Shown here piece after piece: positions 6,861-15,635 of a DNA stretch of 64,000 bases. Each line of letters opens with the position of its first letter. The stretch's first letter is position 1. The position numbers and the translations under genes are program-made. The stretch is from Roseivirga sp. UBA6061 (lineage in GTDB: Bacteria > Bacteroidota > Bacteroidia > Cytophagales > Cyclobacteriaceae), in the NCBI GenBank assembly GCA_002427745.1, contig DIYF01000116.1, forward strand, positions 18,598 to 82,597. The letters run 5' to 3'. A model generated the notes under the pieces. That model had not been told where the DNA came from, searched no databases, and saw only the letters and a list, made by a program, of their open reading frames with translations.

Positions 6861-9224
6861 TTAGGCCCCAAGGGGTATTCGTGCTACAATACTGGTTCCG
6901 TGACCGGGCTTTGAGTCTATCAACAGGTTGCCGGAAAGTGAATTAATCCGATTTTTCATTCCGGTAAGCCCAAAGCCTGTCTTATAAAGATCGAGCTTAT
7001 TTTTATCGAAACCAATGCCATTATCTTCTATAAGTAGCTGAATTTCATTGGCAAAGCCAATGAGCTGCACGGATACTTTTGTGGCCTTTGCGTACTTGAG
7101 AATGTTGTTAAGCGCTTCCTGAGTGGTACGGAAAAGGCCTACCTCTACTTTTTCAGCGAGTCGTTTTTTCAGATTGCAATAGTAATTGCAGTCGATGTCA
7201 CTGAGGCTTCTCATTTCATTTACCAGATCTTCGAGGGCCTTGTTCAGCCCCACGTCATGGATGGCCTTGGGCATCAGTCGGTGTGCTATCTGACGACTCT
7301 CGCGGATACCTTTTTCCAGATAGTCACGGCTCTTGGCATAACGCTGCCGGCATTCTTCAGATAGCTTATCAATTTCCGTATCGAGATACTGAAGGTTCAG
7401 GGCGCTTACACTCAGTGTCTGTTGCAAACCATCGTGAATTTCTCCGGCAATGCGTCTGCGCTCACTGTCTTCCGCATTATAGATCGCACTGTTGACCCTT
7501 TCCTGATTTCTGACCACCGGGGTAATGTCAAAGATGCAGCCCTCCAGAGCTTCCACTTCATCAGCATCCCCAAAAACGCCATTGCCCTGCTCCCAGAGCC
7601 ACTTCTCTCTCCCTCTTCGATCGATGATACGGTAGATCACCCTGTAAGAGCGTTTTTCTGTCACGGCCTGCTGTACCTGGTCCCACATATCCTGCCGATC
7701 ATCTTTATGGATAAGCTCCCCGAAGCTGATTGTGCTCGGAATGCCATAAAAATCATTGCATTCATAGCCTGTAATCTCCCGGCAGGCAGCACTGATATAT
7801 TCCATAGACCAATGCGTATCATTGAGACAGCGATAGGAAATACCCGGCAGGTTATTGATCAGGGCATTCATGCGTCTGTGGCTCTCCTGTAGTGCATCCT
7901 CAGCCTCTCGCCTTTTGGATATATCAGTAGCTACTGCCATCACAAACTGTTCACCGCGAATTTTGAGAGGACTCAGGCCTACCTCCACCCAAAACAACTC
8001 TCCATTCTTGCGCTGCCCCTGCAGATTTCTTCCCTGGCCCATGATTCTGGCATCCGGAGCCTTCATATACTGATTAAAATGGGCCTTGTGCTTTCGTTCT
8101 TTTCCACCGGGAATAAGGTCGTGGATTTTCATGCCGGCAAGCTCCTTATGGCTATACCCAAATACCTCTATAGTTCTGTCGCTATGCAGTTCTATATTGC
8201 CTGCTGCGTTTACCAGAAAAGTCGCATTCGGATCGTGCTGAATCACTGCCCTGAAACGTTCTTCAGATTTCCTCAGCAACTTCTCACTTACTTTCTTCTC
8301 GTGAATGTCTTCGTGGCTGCCTACCATCAGCACGGCCTGTCCCCGGGCATTCCATTGGGCCTGTCCGGTAGATTTGAACCAGCGGTACTCACCTGACTTG
8401 GTTCTGAGCCGGAATTCCATTTCATAAGGCGTTCCCTTTTTCAGGTGGCTAAAGAAGCGGTCTCTGGCCATGTCCCGCTCATCAGGATGAACCATCTCAA
8501 AAAACTCCTCTCCTATATGAGGCATATCGCCCGGAACATACCCCAACTGTTCATACATTCTAGGCGACCAGTAGTTCTCTTTAGTAACCGGGTTCCACTC
8601 CCAGATACCATCCTGAGAACCCTCTACGGCCAACTGAAAACGCCTCTTGCTTCGCTCCAGGGCTTCGGTGCGATCAGCTACCAGTTTTTCCAGGTTCTCC
8701 TCGAGTAGATTTCTCCTGACTGCACTACCAATGGAGTTGGCGAGAGACTGCAGCAGGGATTTTTCAGAGTCCGTCCAGAGCCTTTCTTCTATAAACTCTA
8801 CCAGGGCGACCGCTCCCCAGAACTTAGCTTCTACCATGATGGGAAAAAGCACAATGGATTTGGTACCGTCTGCTTTCATGTGGGCCTGCAGCCCGGCTGC
8901 GCTTTGGGAAAAGAGCACCTCGTAGGGCTTTCCCTGATTCAGGTTAGTGTAAAGATCACCAAGCATTTGCAGGGGTACCTGCTGGTTACGGGCTGTACGT
9001 TCGGCACTATGATGATCAGACCAGTAGTACCTGATGGAGCTCAAAGTCTGCCCGGCCTCATCTTCTTCGTTTACATAAACACAGCTTGCATTGACTCCCA
9101 AATGCTTACCGAGCAGTTCTATAGCCAGATTGATACCTTTATCCAGCTTTTCGGATATCATAGCATTAATGGCTTCTGCTATGCCCAACAAAAAATCATC
9201 GATATGAACCGGGGTCTTACTCAC
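6861..9224 (-). CDS. Sensor histidine kinase, GAF-PAS(x3)-HisKA_3-HATPase
   Basis: 787 residues, soluble throughout, so it is a cytoplasmic sensor. Order: GAF-like domain ~10-170, three PAS/PAC modules ~195-560 (each with WxxP or W-E-x-N and the DI(S/T/H) ending), HisKA_3 dimerisation domain with H597 in GEIHDGLQQTLS, then a HATPase domain with N-box TQEALNNILKYAKA and the G-box IEDNGIGFD. Known for this class: autophosphorylation on the HDxxQ histidine and transfer to a NarL-type regulator, which is the next gene. PAS domains suggest sensing of redox, oxygen or a small ligand, but no cofactor residues can be assigned. Confidence 0.92.
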   Translation of the reverse strand: MSKTPVHIDDFLLGIAEAINAMISEKLDKGINLAIELLGKHLGVNASCVYVNEEDEAGQTLSSIRYYWSDHHSAERTARNQQVPLQMLGDLYTNLNQGKPYEVLFSQSAAGLQAHMKADGTKSIVLFPIMVEAKFWGAVALVEFIEERLWTDSEKSLLQSLANSIGSAVRRNLLEENLEKLVADRTEALERSKRRFQLAVEGSQDGIWEWNPVTKENYWSPRMYEQLGYVPGDMPHIGEEFFEMVHPDERDMARDRFFSHLKKGTPYEMEFRLRTKSGEYRWFKSTGQAQWNARGQAVLMVGSHEDIHEKKVSEKLLRKSEERFRAVIQHDPNATFLVNAAGNIELHSDRTIEVFGYSHKELAGMKIHDLIPGGKERKHKAHFNQYMKAPDARIMGQGRNLQGQRKNGELFWVEVGLSPLKIRGEQFVMAVATDISKRREAEDALQESHRRMNALINNLPGISYRCLNDTHWSMEYISAACREITGYECNDFYGIPSTISFGELIHKDDRQDMWDQVQQAVTEKRSYRVIYRIIDRRGREKWLWEQGNGVFGDADEVEALEGCIFDITPVVRNQERVNSAIYNAEDSERRRIAGEIHDGLQQTLSVSALNLQYLDTEIDKLSEECRQRYAKSRDYLEKGIRESRQIAHRLMPKAIHDVGLNKALEDLVNEMRSLSDIDCNYYCNLKKRLAEKVEVGLFRTTQEALNNILKYAKATKVSVQLIGFANEIQLLIEDNGIGFDKNKLDLYKTGFGLTGMKNRINSLSGNLLIDSKPGHGTSIVARIPLGA

Positions 9225-9376
9225 AATCTCTGCCCGTAAAAGGTGAAACAGGGCTTACTAAAGTTATAAAATAACTCCACTATTCACGCGCCTTCTTTTC
9301 ACACAAATTAACAATCTTTAACAGGCGCCTTTCGTAAGACAATGACAAACGGTCTTTCGCGATAACTTTCCTTTTT

Positions 9377-9384
9377 TATCTTTG
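9377..9384 (+). promoter_or_regulatory. Candidate promoter -7 box of the bat operon
   Basis: TATCTTTG fits the Bacteroidota -7 consensus TAnnTTTG exactly and lies 22 bp before the ATG of the first bat gene. No clear TTG at the -33 position was identified. Confidence 0.5.
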
Positions 9385-9406
9385 GAGGCTGTAACAAAAG
9401 CAAGCA

Positions 9407-10378
9407 ATGATCTGGTTTAAAAGTGTAGGCATTACCGAGGGGATATTCATTGGGCTCTTTGTCATTTTCTACGTACTCTATGTCATCAGGCTGGTAGTCA
9501 TCTCCAAACGACTCGCGACCAGCTTCCGACCACTGATTTTCAAGATTTTCATCCGGTCCATTGCCTTCGCCTTGTTGATTATTGCGCTATTGGGCCCATC
9601 CTTTGGAGATACTACGAAAGAAGTGAAATCAGAAGGAAAGGACATTTACATTGCCGTGGACCTCTCTCAGTCAATGAATGCAGAGGATGTGGTACCTTCC
9701 CGGCTGGACAAAATCAAATATGAGCTGACCAACAACATTGTGGATGCTTTCAGCTCAGACCGCATAGGACTGATCATTTTCTCATCCGAAGCTTTTGTGC
9801 AGTGCCCGCTCACTTACGACCAGAGTGCCCTGGGGCTTTTCATCAGCACACTGAATACAAGGCTGGTGCCCAATGCGGGTACAGACTTCGGAGGGCCTTT
9901 GAACATTGCCCTGGATAAACTGGAAGATCCTAACGGACCGGTAACCCAACAGAAGTCTAAAATCATATTGCTGATCAGCGATGGTGAAGATTTTGGCGAA
10001 GACACTGACGAGGCGGCCAAAAAAGTAGTGAAGAGTGGCATCAAGCTCTTTACGCTGGGCATTGGTACAGAAAGAGGTGGCAAGATTCCACTGCGAAACG
10101 GATTTAAGAAAGACCGCAGTGGTACCGAAGTGGTTACACGACTGAATTCAAGCTCGCTGCAAAAACTGGCTGATGATACCGGAGGCAAGTACTTCGAGAT
10201 CAACAAGGACCGAAACGATGTCAAGCGACTAATCAGAGCCATCAATGAAGTAGAAGGCCAGCTGAGAGATGCCAGACAAATTGATGCTTCGGCCAACAAA
10301 TTTTACATCCCCCTGGCCATTGCCCTGGGGCTGTTGATGCTTGATGCATTTTTAAGAATGAAGACCCTTAGAATATGA
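9407..10378 (+). CDS. VWA-domain Bat protein (BatA/BatB type)
   Basis: 323 residues: membrane segments at ~10-30 and ~45-65, a von Willebrand A domain ~78-280, and a third membrane segment at ~298-318. The metal-binding MIDAS site is complete: D85, S87, S89 in DLSQSM, T159 in NAGTDFGG, and D in LLISDGEDFGE. This topology is that of BatA/BatB, described in Bacteroides as aerotolerance proteins; the large domain faces the periplasm. Its stop overlaps the next start in ATGA. Only one VWA gene is present, without moxR or a DUF58 gene upstream, so the cluster is shorter than the usual bat operon. Confidence 0.88.
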   Translation: MIWFKSVGITEGIFIGLFVIFYVLYVIRLVVISKRLATSFRPLIFKIFIRSIAFALLIIALLGPSFGDTTKEVKSEGKDIYIAVDLSQSMNAEDVVPSRLDKIKYELTNNIVDAFSSDRIGLIIFSSEAFVQCPLTYDQSALGLFISTLNTRLVPNAGTDFGGPLNIALDKLEDPNGPVTQQKSKIILLISDGEDFGEDTDEAAKKVVKSGIKLFTLGIGTERGGKIPLRNGFKKDRSGTEVVTRLNSSSLQKLADDTGGKYFEINKDRNDVKRLIRAINEVEGQLRDARQIDASANKFYIPLAIALGLLMLDAFLRMKTLRI

Positions 10379-11136
10379 GATATATACTATCAGTATTCCT
10401 CTTCTTCACGGCATTCACCGATCCGGTAACGCGGATTGCCAAGGTGAACGACCTGAAAAGAGATGCTAAAGAGGCTATGGAGGAGCAGCAATACGTTCAG
10501 GCTGTGCTCCACTATGTAGAACTGGTGGATTCGCTGCTGGTGGATAACGACAACCTGAAGATGAACATGGCCAATGCGGCTTATAACCTCTCTTACGGCA
10601 CACAGGACCAGCAGCTTCAGTCAGAGGCGGGTGATCCGGGAGATATCAGTGTAGATACTTCTGATGTATTCAACGCCAATACCGAACTGAAGTTTGCGGT
10701 AATCGCTGAAAGCAAGTACCTGGAACTGGTGGGCTCAGCAAATAAGGCCATTGCCTCCAATGCTTATAACCAGCGCGGCATCATCGCCTACATACAAAGC
10801 GAGCAGGAAAAGCAGGGCAGTTCTAAGGATCAGCTCTTTACAGGAGCCCTGGATCATTTCAAAAATGCCCTGCGCAATAACCCGATGAATGAGTCGGCCC
10901 GATACAATTACGAGCTTTTGAAGAAAATCAAAAGAGAGCGGGATCAGCAGGAGAATGAAGATGACCTGAAGCCATCGGAGTATGCCAAAATGATGAAAAA
11001 AATGGCGGATGAATTGCGCCAGAAAGGCAAGTTCAAAGAAGCGATGCAAACGATGATGGAGGCTCTGGAAAATGATGAGACCACCAAGGCTTATCAGCAG
11101 TATATGGCGAAACTTCAAACTGTAGCAGCGATATGA
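10375..11136 (+). CDS. Bat-operon TPR-like exported protein
   Basis: 253 residues with a short N-terminal signal (YILSVFLFFTAFT), then helical repeats including KAIASNAYNQRGIIAY and DHFKNALRNNPMNESARYNYELLKK, which resemble TPR units, and a charged C-terminus. It overlaps both neighbours by 4 bp (ATGA). In known bat operons a TPR protein accompanies the VWA proteins, so a scaffolding role in a periplasmic or membrane-attached complex is inferred. Which bat letter applies cannot be decided from sequence alone. Confidence 0.7.
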   Translation: MRYILSVFLFFTAFTDPVTRIAKVNDLKRDAKEAMEEQQYVQAVLHYVELVDSLLVDNDNLKMNMANAAYNLSYGTQDQQLQSEAGDPGDISVDTSDVFNANTELKFAVIAESKYLELVGSANKAIASNAYNQRGIIAYIQSEQEKQGSSKDQLFTGALDHFKNALRNNPMNESARYNYELLKKIKRERDQQENEDDLKPSEYAKMMKKMADELRQKGKFKEAMQTMMEALENDETTKAYQQYMAKLQTVAAI

Positions 11137-11744
11137 GGACTTTACTAACAGCATTTCTACTCGTATTAGGCTCGGTTTGTATGGCACAAAACGCGAGCGA
11201 CTTCTTTACTTCAGCGGGTAACCAGTTTATTGATGGCAATACAGAGACCGCTCTGAAGACGGTAAACCGTGGGCTGAACCGTTTTCCCGGTGATGAAAAG
11301 CTTCAAAAGCTGAAGGAGGAGCTGGAGAAACAGCAGGAACAGGAGCAACAGCAAAAAGAGCAGCAACAGCAGCAGGAACAACAACAGCAGGAGCAGGATC
11401 AAAAAGATCAGCAGCAGCAAGACAAGCAGGATCAGGAAAAGAAAGACCAGGAGCAACAGCAGCAAGATCAGGATCAGGAGCAAAAGGAAGAAAAAGACGA
11501 GGGCAAAGAGAACGAAGAGAAGAAAGATCAGGAAAAGAAAGACTCAGAGCCTACTGAAGAAGAGAAAGAGCAAAAGGAGAAAGACGATCTGCAGAAGTTT
11601 CTGGACAAGCTGAAGGAAATGAAGATCAGCCCGGAAAAGGCCCAGATGATTCTGGAAGCCATGCGCAACAACGAGATTCAATACGTACAGCAAAATAAAC
11701 GCAAAGCTACCAAGCGAAAAGACAGAAGTAAGCCGGATTGGTAG
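11133..11744 (+). CDS. BatC-like TPR protein with long Gln/Glu/Lys-rich segment
   Basis: 203 residues. A signal peptide (~1-18, ending MAQNAS) leads to a TPR-like unit (DFFTSAGNQFIDGNTETALKTVNRGLNRFPGDEKL) at ~22-60. Residues ~65-150 are almost only Q, E, K and D, a low-complexity charged helix or coil. The C-terminus (KMSPEKAQMILEAMRNNEIQYVQQ-like) matches the tail seen in BatC/BatE-type TPR proteins. It is the last gene of the overlapping bat set. The CAG/GAA-rich DNA gives a long leucine-rich shadow frame on the other strand, which is not a gene. Confidence 0.78.
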   Translation: MRTLLTAFLLVLGSVCMAQNASDFFTSAGNQFIDGNTETALKTVNRGLNRFPGDEKLQKLKEELEKQQEQEQQQKEQQQQQEQQQQEQDQKDQQQQDKQDQEKKDQEQQQQDQDQEQKEEKDEGKENEEKKDQEKKDSEPTEEEKEQKEKDDLQKFLDKLKEMKISPEKAQMILEAMRNNEIQYVQQNKRKATKRKDRSKPDW

Positions 11745-11750
11745 GAAGAT

Positions 11751-11827
11751 GAGTAGTGGGTATTGAGTATTGGGTAGAGAGTAGTAGGTAGTGGGTATTG
11801 GGTAGAGAGTAGTGGGTAATGCGTATT
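11751..11827 (+). repeat. Degenerate G/T/A-rich tandem repeat after the bat stop codon
   Basis: Starting 6 bp after the stop, copies of a GAGTAGTGGGTATTGGGTA-like unit recur about three times, with almost no C. Similar but not identical purine-rich sequence follows two other stop codons at 26077-26190. Confidence 0.75.
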
Positions 11828-11878
11828 TATGTGAGTGGGACTGACTGATTTTTTTGAGCTGAGTGAAAACCACATTTT

Positions 11879-12928
11879 ATGAGCTTAGCGGTACAAGGGC
11901 TTTTCTTCTTTAGTGCTGTAGGTGCGTTTAACGGACTGATAGCAGGCCTTTTTATTCTGCTGTTTTACAAAAAGGAAAATCTCTCCAGCTACTTTCTGGG
12001 CATACTGCTGACCATGGTCAGTATACGGATTGGTAAATCTGCCATTTACTTCTTTGCTCAGGATATTCCCAGGAGCTTTCTGCAGGTTGGTCTCACAGCC
12101 TGCTATTTCATTGGCCCTACCCTCTATTACTACATCAGAACGGCCCTGAACAAAACCAGCCAGCTCAAAAAGCAGGCATGGGTTCATATGGCAATCCTCC
12201 TGTTCCTTCCCCTGGTGCCCGGAGTCATTTTTCCATACGCAGAATACCCCCACATCTGGGGGCAGTATATCTGGCACTTGATCAACCTTCAGTTGACCGT
12301 CTACATACTGATCACAGCCTATGAGCTCAGGTCTGTTTTTAAAAAGTACTTCTCTTCGGCAAAGCTTGAGAAGAATGAGCGCTGGCCCCTGATTATTTTC
12401 ACGGGTAACCTCATTGTCTGCCTGGCCAACGTGATCTCCCTGTTCACTACTTATATACTGGGTTCACTTTCGTTTTCGCTGGTATTTTACAGTTCACTGT
12501 TCATACTGGTCTCAAAAGACAGAAAGCTTCTCTCCCGGAGAGGTACCGAAAAGAAACCCCATGGTAAAGAGCAGGAAGCAGCCGCAGGGCTGATTAAAAA
12601 GCTGGAAGCGGTGATGAACGAACGGCAGCTCTACAAACAGCAAAATCTGAAAATGGCCGAGGTAGCTTCAGCCATGAGGATCAGCCCTCATCAGTTATCC
12701 CGACTGGTTAACGAACATCTGAACAAGAGTTTTTCACAGCTGATCAGTGAGTACCGCGTAGCAGAAACATGCCGCCTGCTCAGAGCCGAGCCCAACTACA
12801 CCCTGGAAGCCATAGGCTATGATGCGGGGTTCAGTTCTAAGTCTACCTTTTTTACCACCTTTAAAAAGGTGATGGGCAAAACCCCGGCACAGTATAAAGA
12901 GGCGACCAGCTCCACAAAACGAGACTAG
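11879..12928 (+). CDS. Membrane-bound AraC-family regulator
   Basis: 349 residues. Residues ~1-215 hold about seven hydrophobic segments; the C-terminal ~100 residues form an AraC helix-turn-helix pair (MAEVASAMRISPHQLSRLVNEHLNKSFSQLISEYRVAEACRLL-like, then LEAIGYDAGFSSKSTFFTTFKKVMGKTPAQYK). This 'membrane sensor plus AraC' design is common in Bacteroidota, where it passes a membrane signal directly to DNA. It precedes a LytS/LytTR pair by 69 bp on the same strand and may regulate it. The signal is unknown. Confidence 0.88.
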   Translation: MSLAVQGLFFFSAVGAFNGLIAGLFILLFYKKENLSSYFLGILLTMVSIRIGKSAIYFFAQDIPRSFLQVGLTACYFIGPTLYYYIRTALNKTSQLKKQAWVHMAILLFLPLVPGVIFPYAEYPHIWGQYIWHLINLQLTVYILITAYELRSVFKKYFSSAKLEKNERWPLIIFTGNLIVCLANVISLFTTYILGSLSFSLVFYSSLFILVSKDRKLLSRRGTEKKPHGKEQEAAAGLIKKLEAVMNERQLYKQQNLKMAEVASAMRISPHQLSRLVNEHLNKSFSQLISEYRVAETCRLLRAEPNYTLEAIGYDAGFSSKSTFFTTFKKVMGKTPAQYKEATSSTKRD

Positions 12929-12997
12929 TTCCTATTCTGATTCCACCCCTATTCTGACTGAATTTAAGGCTACTCTTCCACCAGAAGTACCTATATT

Positions 12998-14869
12998 ATG
13001 CCGGTGTATATGTGTGTTCGGATGGTGAGAAAAGTCGTCATTCTTTCTATAGCTGTATTGGTATACAGCTCTTCTTGCTTTAGTCAAGATTTTTTTCAAT
13101 CTACCTGGAAAAGTCCAGAACTGAGCTTTGAAATATTCTCATCTGATCGGGACCTGTCGGCCGGAGAGATTATCGGGGCTGCCTTTGAAAAAACTGACCA
13201 GGCTGAGCTCAGGCTCAAATATCATTGGGTGAAAATCTCTTTTGACGCCTATAAAGCGCTACTCGAAAGAGAAAGTAAATGGTTTATACAAACCAGCCTC
13301 TATGCTCATCACTCATCTATGTACTTCAGGCAGGACAGCACCATCAGTTCTCGCCCCTTTGGTTTCATTGCCAACGACAGAGAGGACAAAATCAACTTCA
13401 CCGACTCATATGCTACTTTTTCTCCGGATGAGCTCATAGACCAGCGCTACCTCGTCCTAAAGTTTATTTCACCCAAAAACTATAGTGCTACCCGGTCCGT
13501 TCAGATGAGGCTCTACCCTGCCTCGCAAATCAGGTTCAACCAAAAGTTCAAAACTACGAAGGATGTAAACGAGCGGCTGCCCTTTTTTATATTTACAGGG
13601 TTCTGCCTTCTTCTGTTTATTTGCTCACTGGCTGTTTTTATTTACGAAAAACGCAGAGAGTTTCTTTACTACTCCCTTTACATCCTCACACTGGGCTATT
13701 ACCTGAATGCCAGACCTCTTGGCCTGGAATTCACCTTGTTTGGTAACTCGGCCATCGCCCCTCTGATCATCGACTCAGAAGTTCAGATTCTGTACAATCT
13801 TTTCTACCTCCTGTTTGCTATCCATTTTCTCAGAATCAGGAAAATGTACCCAAGACTCTATAAGCCCATCATCTTGACTGTTTATGTCTATGCCGCTGCT
13901 ATGGTCATTCACACGGTCTTCATGCTCCTTGAGGTAAATAATATACTCAGTCCGTTTTATGGCGATACCTTACTGGATTCGATAAGAGTGCTCATGTCAC
14001 TGGTTGGGATAGCCCTCATTGTTTATTTACTGAGGAATGCGAAAAACAAACTGGCTTACTTCATGGTGGCCGGTTCACTCTTCTTCTCTATTGGTGCTTA
14101 CCTTACCTGGTTTGGCCATCTCCGTATTTATATGGTTTATGGTTCATCTGCAGAGGTGCTCACCTTTGTGCTTGGTCTGGGGTACAAGTACAAAATGATT
14201 GTGGATAAAAAAATTGAAATTCAAAAAGAGGCAGCTACGCTGAGACTGAGTGCCTTAAAAGCACAAATGAACCCTCACTTTATATTTAACTCTCTTAATT
14301 CCATACAGCACTTTATTCTTAAGCAAGACTCTGATAATGCGCTGATTTACCTGAGCAAGTTTTCTAAACTGCTGAGGCGCGTGCTGGACGATGCCATAGA
14401 ACATAAAATATCGTTCGCAGATGAAATAGAACTGCTGAAAGCCTACCTCTCTCTGGAACAACTGAGGTTTGACAACCACTTTGAATACAGCATAATAGTC
14501 GATCCGGCATTGGATATACACAATGAGGAAGTACCTGTTTTGCTGATTCAACCCTATGTTGAAAATGCCATTGTTCACGGCTTATTACCCTCCGGAAACA
14601 GTGAAAAGAAACTCACAATAAGCTTTAAAGATCATACCGCTTGGATCTGTTGCACTATTGAAGACAACGGAGTTGGTTTCTATACCTCCCAATCAAACAA
14701 GAGCGGTCAATCTCATAAATCTCAGGGCACACATATTGTAAGAAGAAGACTGGAACACCTGAGCCATTCTTCCGTTTCTGATCTAATAAAAATTGAAGAA
14801 AAACGATCAGAAGACCAGACAACTACCGGTACGATCGTACGAATAAATATACCCAAGACACTGATTTAA
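12998..14869 (+). CDS. LytS-like sensor kinase with 7TMR-DISM sensor
   Basis: 623 residues. A signal segment (~12-30) is followed by a periplasmic beta domain (~35-185, 7TMR-DISMED2-like), a block of about seven membrane helices (~190-390), a short coiled coil and a His_kinase domain with H427 in QMNPHFIFNSLNS, plus an ATP-binding part with QPYVENAIVHG and EDNGVGF. The family phosphorylates LytTR regulators, and one follows 9 bp downstream. The start used is ATG at 12998; the second Met (MVRKVV) about eight codons on is an alternative. Confidence 0.92.
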   Translation: MPVYMCVRMVRKVVILSIAVLVYSSSCFSQDFFQSTWKSPELSFEIFSSDRDLSAGEIIGAAFEKTDQAELRLKYHWVKISFDAYKALLERESKWFIQTSLYAHHSSMYFRQDSTISSRPFGFIANDREDKINFTDSYATFSPDELIDQRYLVLKFISPKNYSATRSVQMRLYPASQIRFNQKFKTTKDVNERLPFFIFTGFCLLLFICSLAVFIYEKRREFLYYSLYILTLGYYLNARPLGLEFTLFGNSAIAPLIIDSEVQILYNLFYLLFAIHFLRIRKMYPRLYKPIILTVYVYAAAMVIHTVFMLLEVNNILSPFYGDTLLDSIRVLMSLVGIALIVYLLRNAKNKLAYFMVAGSLFFSIGAYLTWFGHLRIYMVYGSSAEVLTFVLGLGYKYKMIVDKKIEIQKEAATLRLSALKAQMNPHFIFNSLNSIQHFILKQDSDNALIYLSKFSKLLRRVLDDAIEHKISFADEIELLKAYLSLEQLRFDNHFEYSIIVDPALDIHNEEVPVLLIQPYVENAIVHGLLPSGNSEKKLTISFKDHTAWICCTIEDNGVGFYTSQSNKSGQSHKSQGTHIVRRRLEHLSHSSVSDLIKIEEKRSEDQTTTGTIVRINIPKTLI

Positions 14870-14878
14870 CCTAAACCT

Positions 14879-15631
14879 ATGCTGTCAGCAATAATTCTGG
14901 ATGATGAAAAACCAGGCCGTGAAAGCCTCAAGGCACTACTTCTAAGGTATTGTCCGGATATCACCCTGGTCAGAGAGGCATCGGGTGTAGATGAGGCCAA
15001 AGCCCTGATTGAAGCCTCGCAGCCTGATGTTTTGTTTCTGGACATTGAATTAAAGAATGAAAGCGGATTCAACCTGTTGGAACAATTAGACCAGGTCCAT
15101 TTTGAAACCATCTTTACCACGGCTCATCAGAGTTATGCATTCAAAGCTTTTAAGTTCAGCGGGTTGGATTACCTGTTGAAACCCATTGATGTAGAAGAGC
15201 TCGTTTCTGCAGTTAATAAGGCGCTGGTGAAGAAAGACAAGGAAAGCCAGAATAAACAGGTGGAGCTGCTACTCAATCACCTGAGCTCTGATAAACCATC
15301 GTCCAATACAATCTGCCTGCCCACCTCAGATGGTGTGGAGTTCATAAAAACCCGAAACATTCTTTACTGCCAGGCACAGGGAGCCTATACCCGGTTTGTG
15401 CTGTCTGAAGGAAAAGCCCTCCTGGTCAGCAGAAATTTAAAAGAGTATGAGACTTTACTCGACAACAAAGAGTTCATGAGGGTTCACAACAGTTATCTGA
15501 TCAACCTGATCAAGGTGAAGAAATATGTGAAATCAGACGGTGGTTATATTGTAATGACCAATGGTGACGAGGTCAATATTTCGCAGAAGAACAAGGAGCC
15601 TTTCCTTGAAGTTATGCGCTCACTTCGCTGA
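14879..15631 (+). CDS. LytTR response regulator
   Basis: 250 residues: receiver domain ~1-120 with acidic D8/D9 and phospho-acceptor D55 (VLFLDIEL), then a LytTR DNA-binding domain ~145-248 (ILYCQAQGAYTRFVLSEGK, FMRVHNSYLINLIKVKKYVK). It directly follows its probable kinase with a 9-bp gap. The stop is 4 bp from the stop of the convergent hybrid kinase gene. Confidence 0.94.
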   Translation: MLSAIILDDEKPGRESLKALLLRYCPDITLVREASGVDEAKALIEASQPDVLFLDIELKNESGFNLLEQLDQVHFETIFTTAHQSYAFKAFKFSGLDYLLKPIDVEELVSAVNKALVKKDKESQNKQVELLLNHLSSDKPSSNTICLPTSDGVEFIKTRNILYCQAQGAYTRFVLSEGKALLVSRNLKEYETLLDNKEFMRVHNSYLINLIKVKKYVKSDGGYIVMTNGDEVNISQKNKEPFLEVMRSLR

Positions 15632-15635
15632 TACA

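Noticed and set aside
7422..7892. Frame of 156 codons opposite the sensor kinase
   Set aside because: It has no domain and lies within a complete, well-supported kinase gene.
11211..11483. Leucine-rich frame opposite the bat gene
   Set aside because: It is a shadow of CAG/GAA repeats coding for Gln and Glu in the bat protein.
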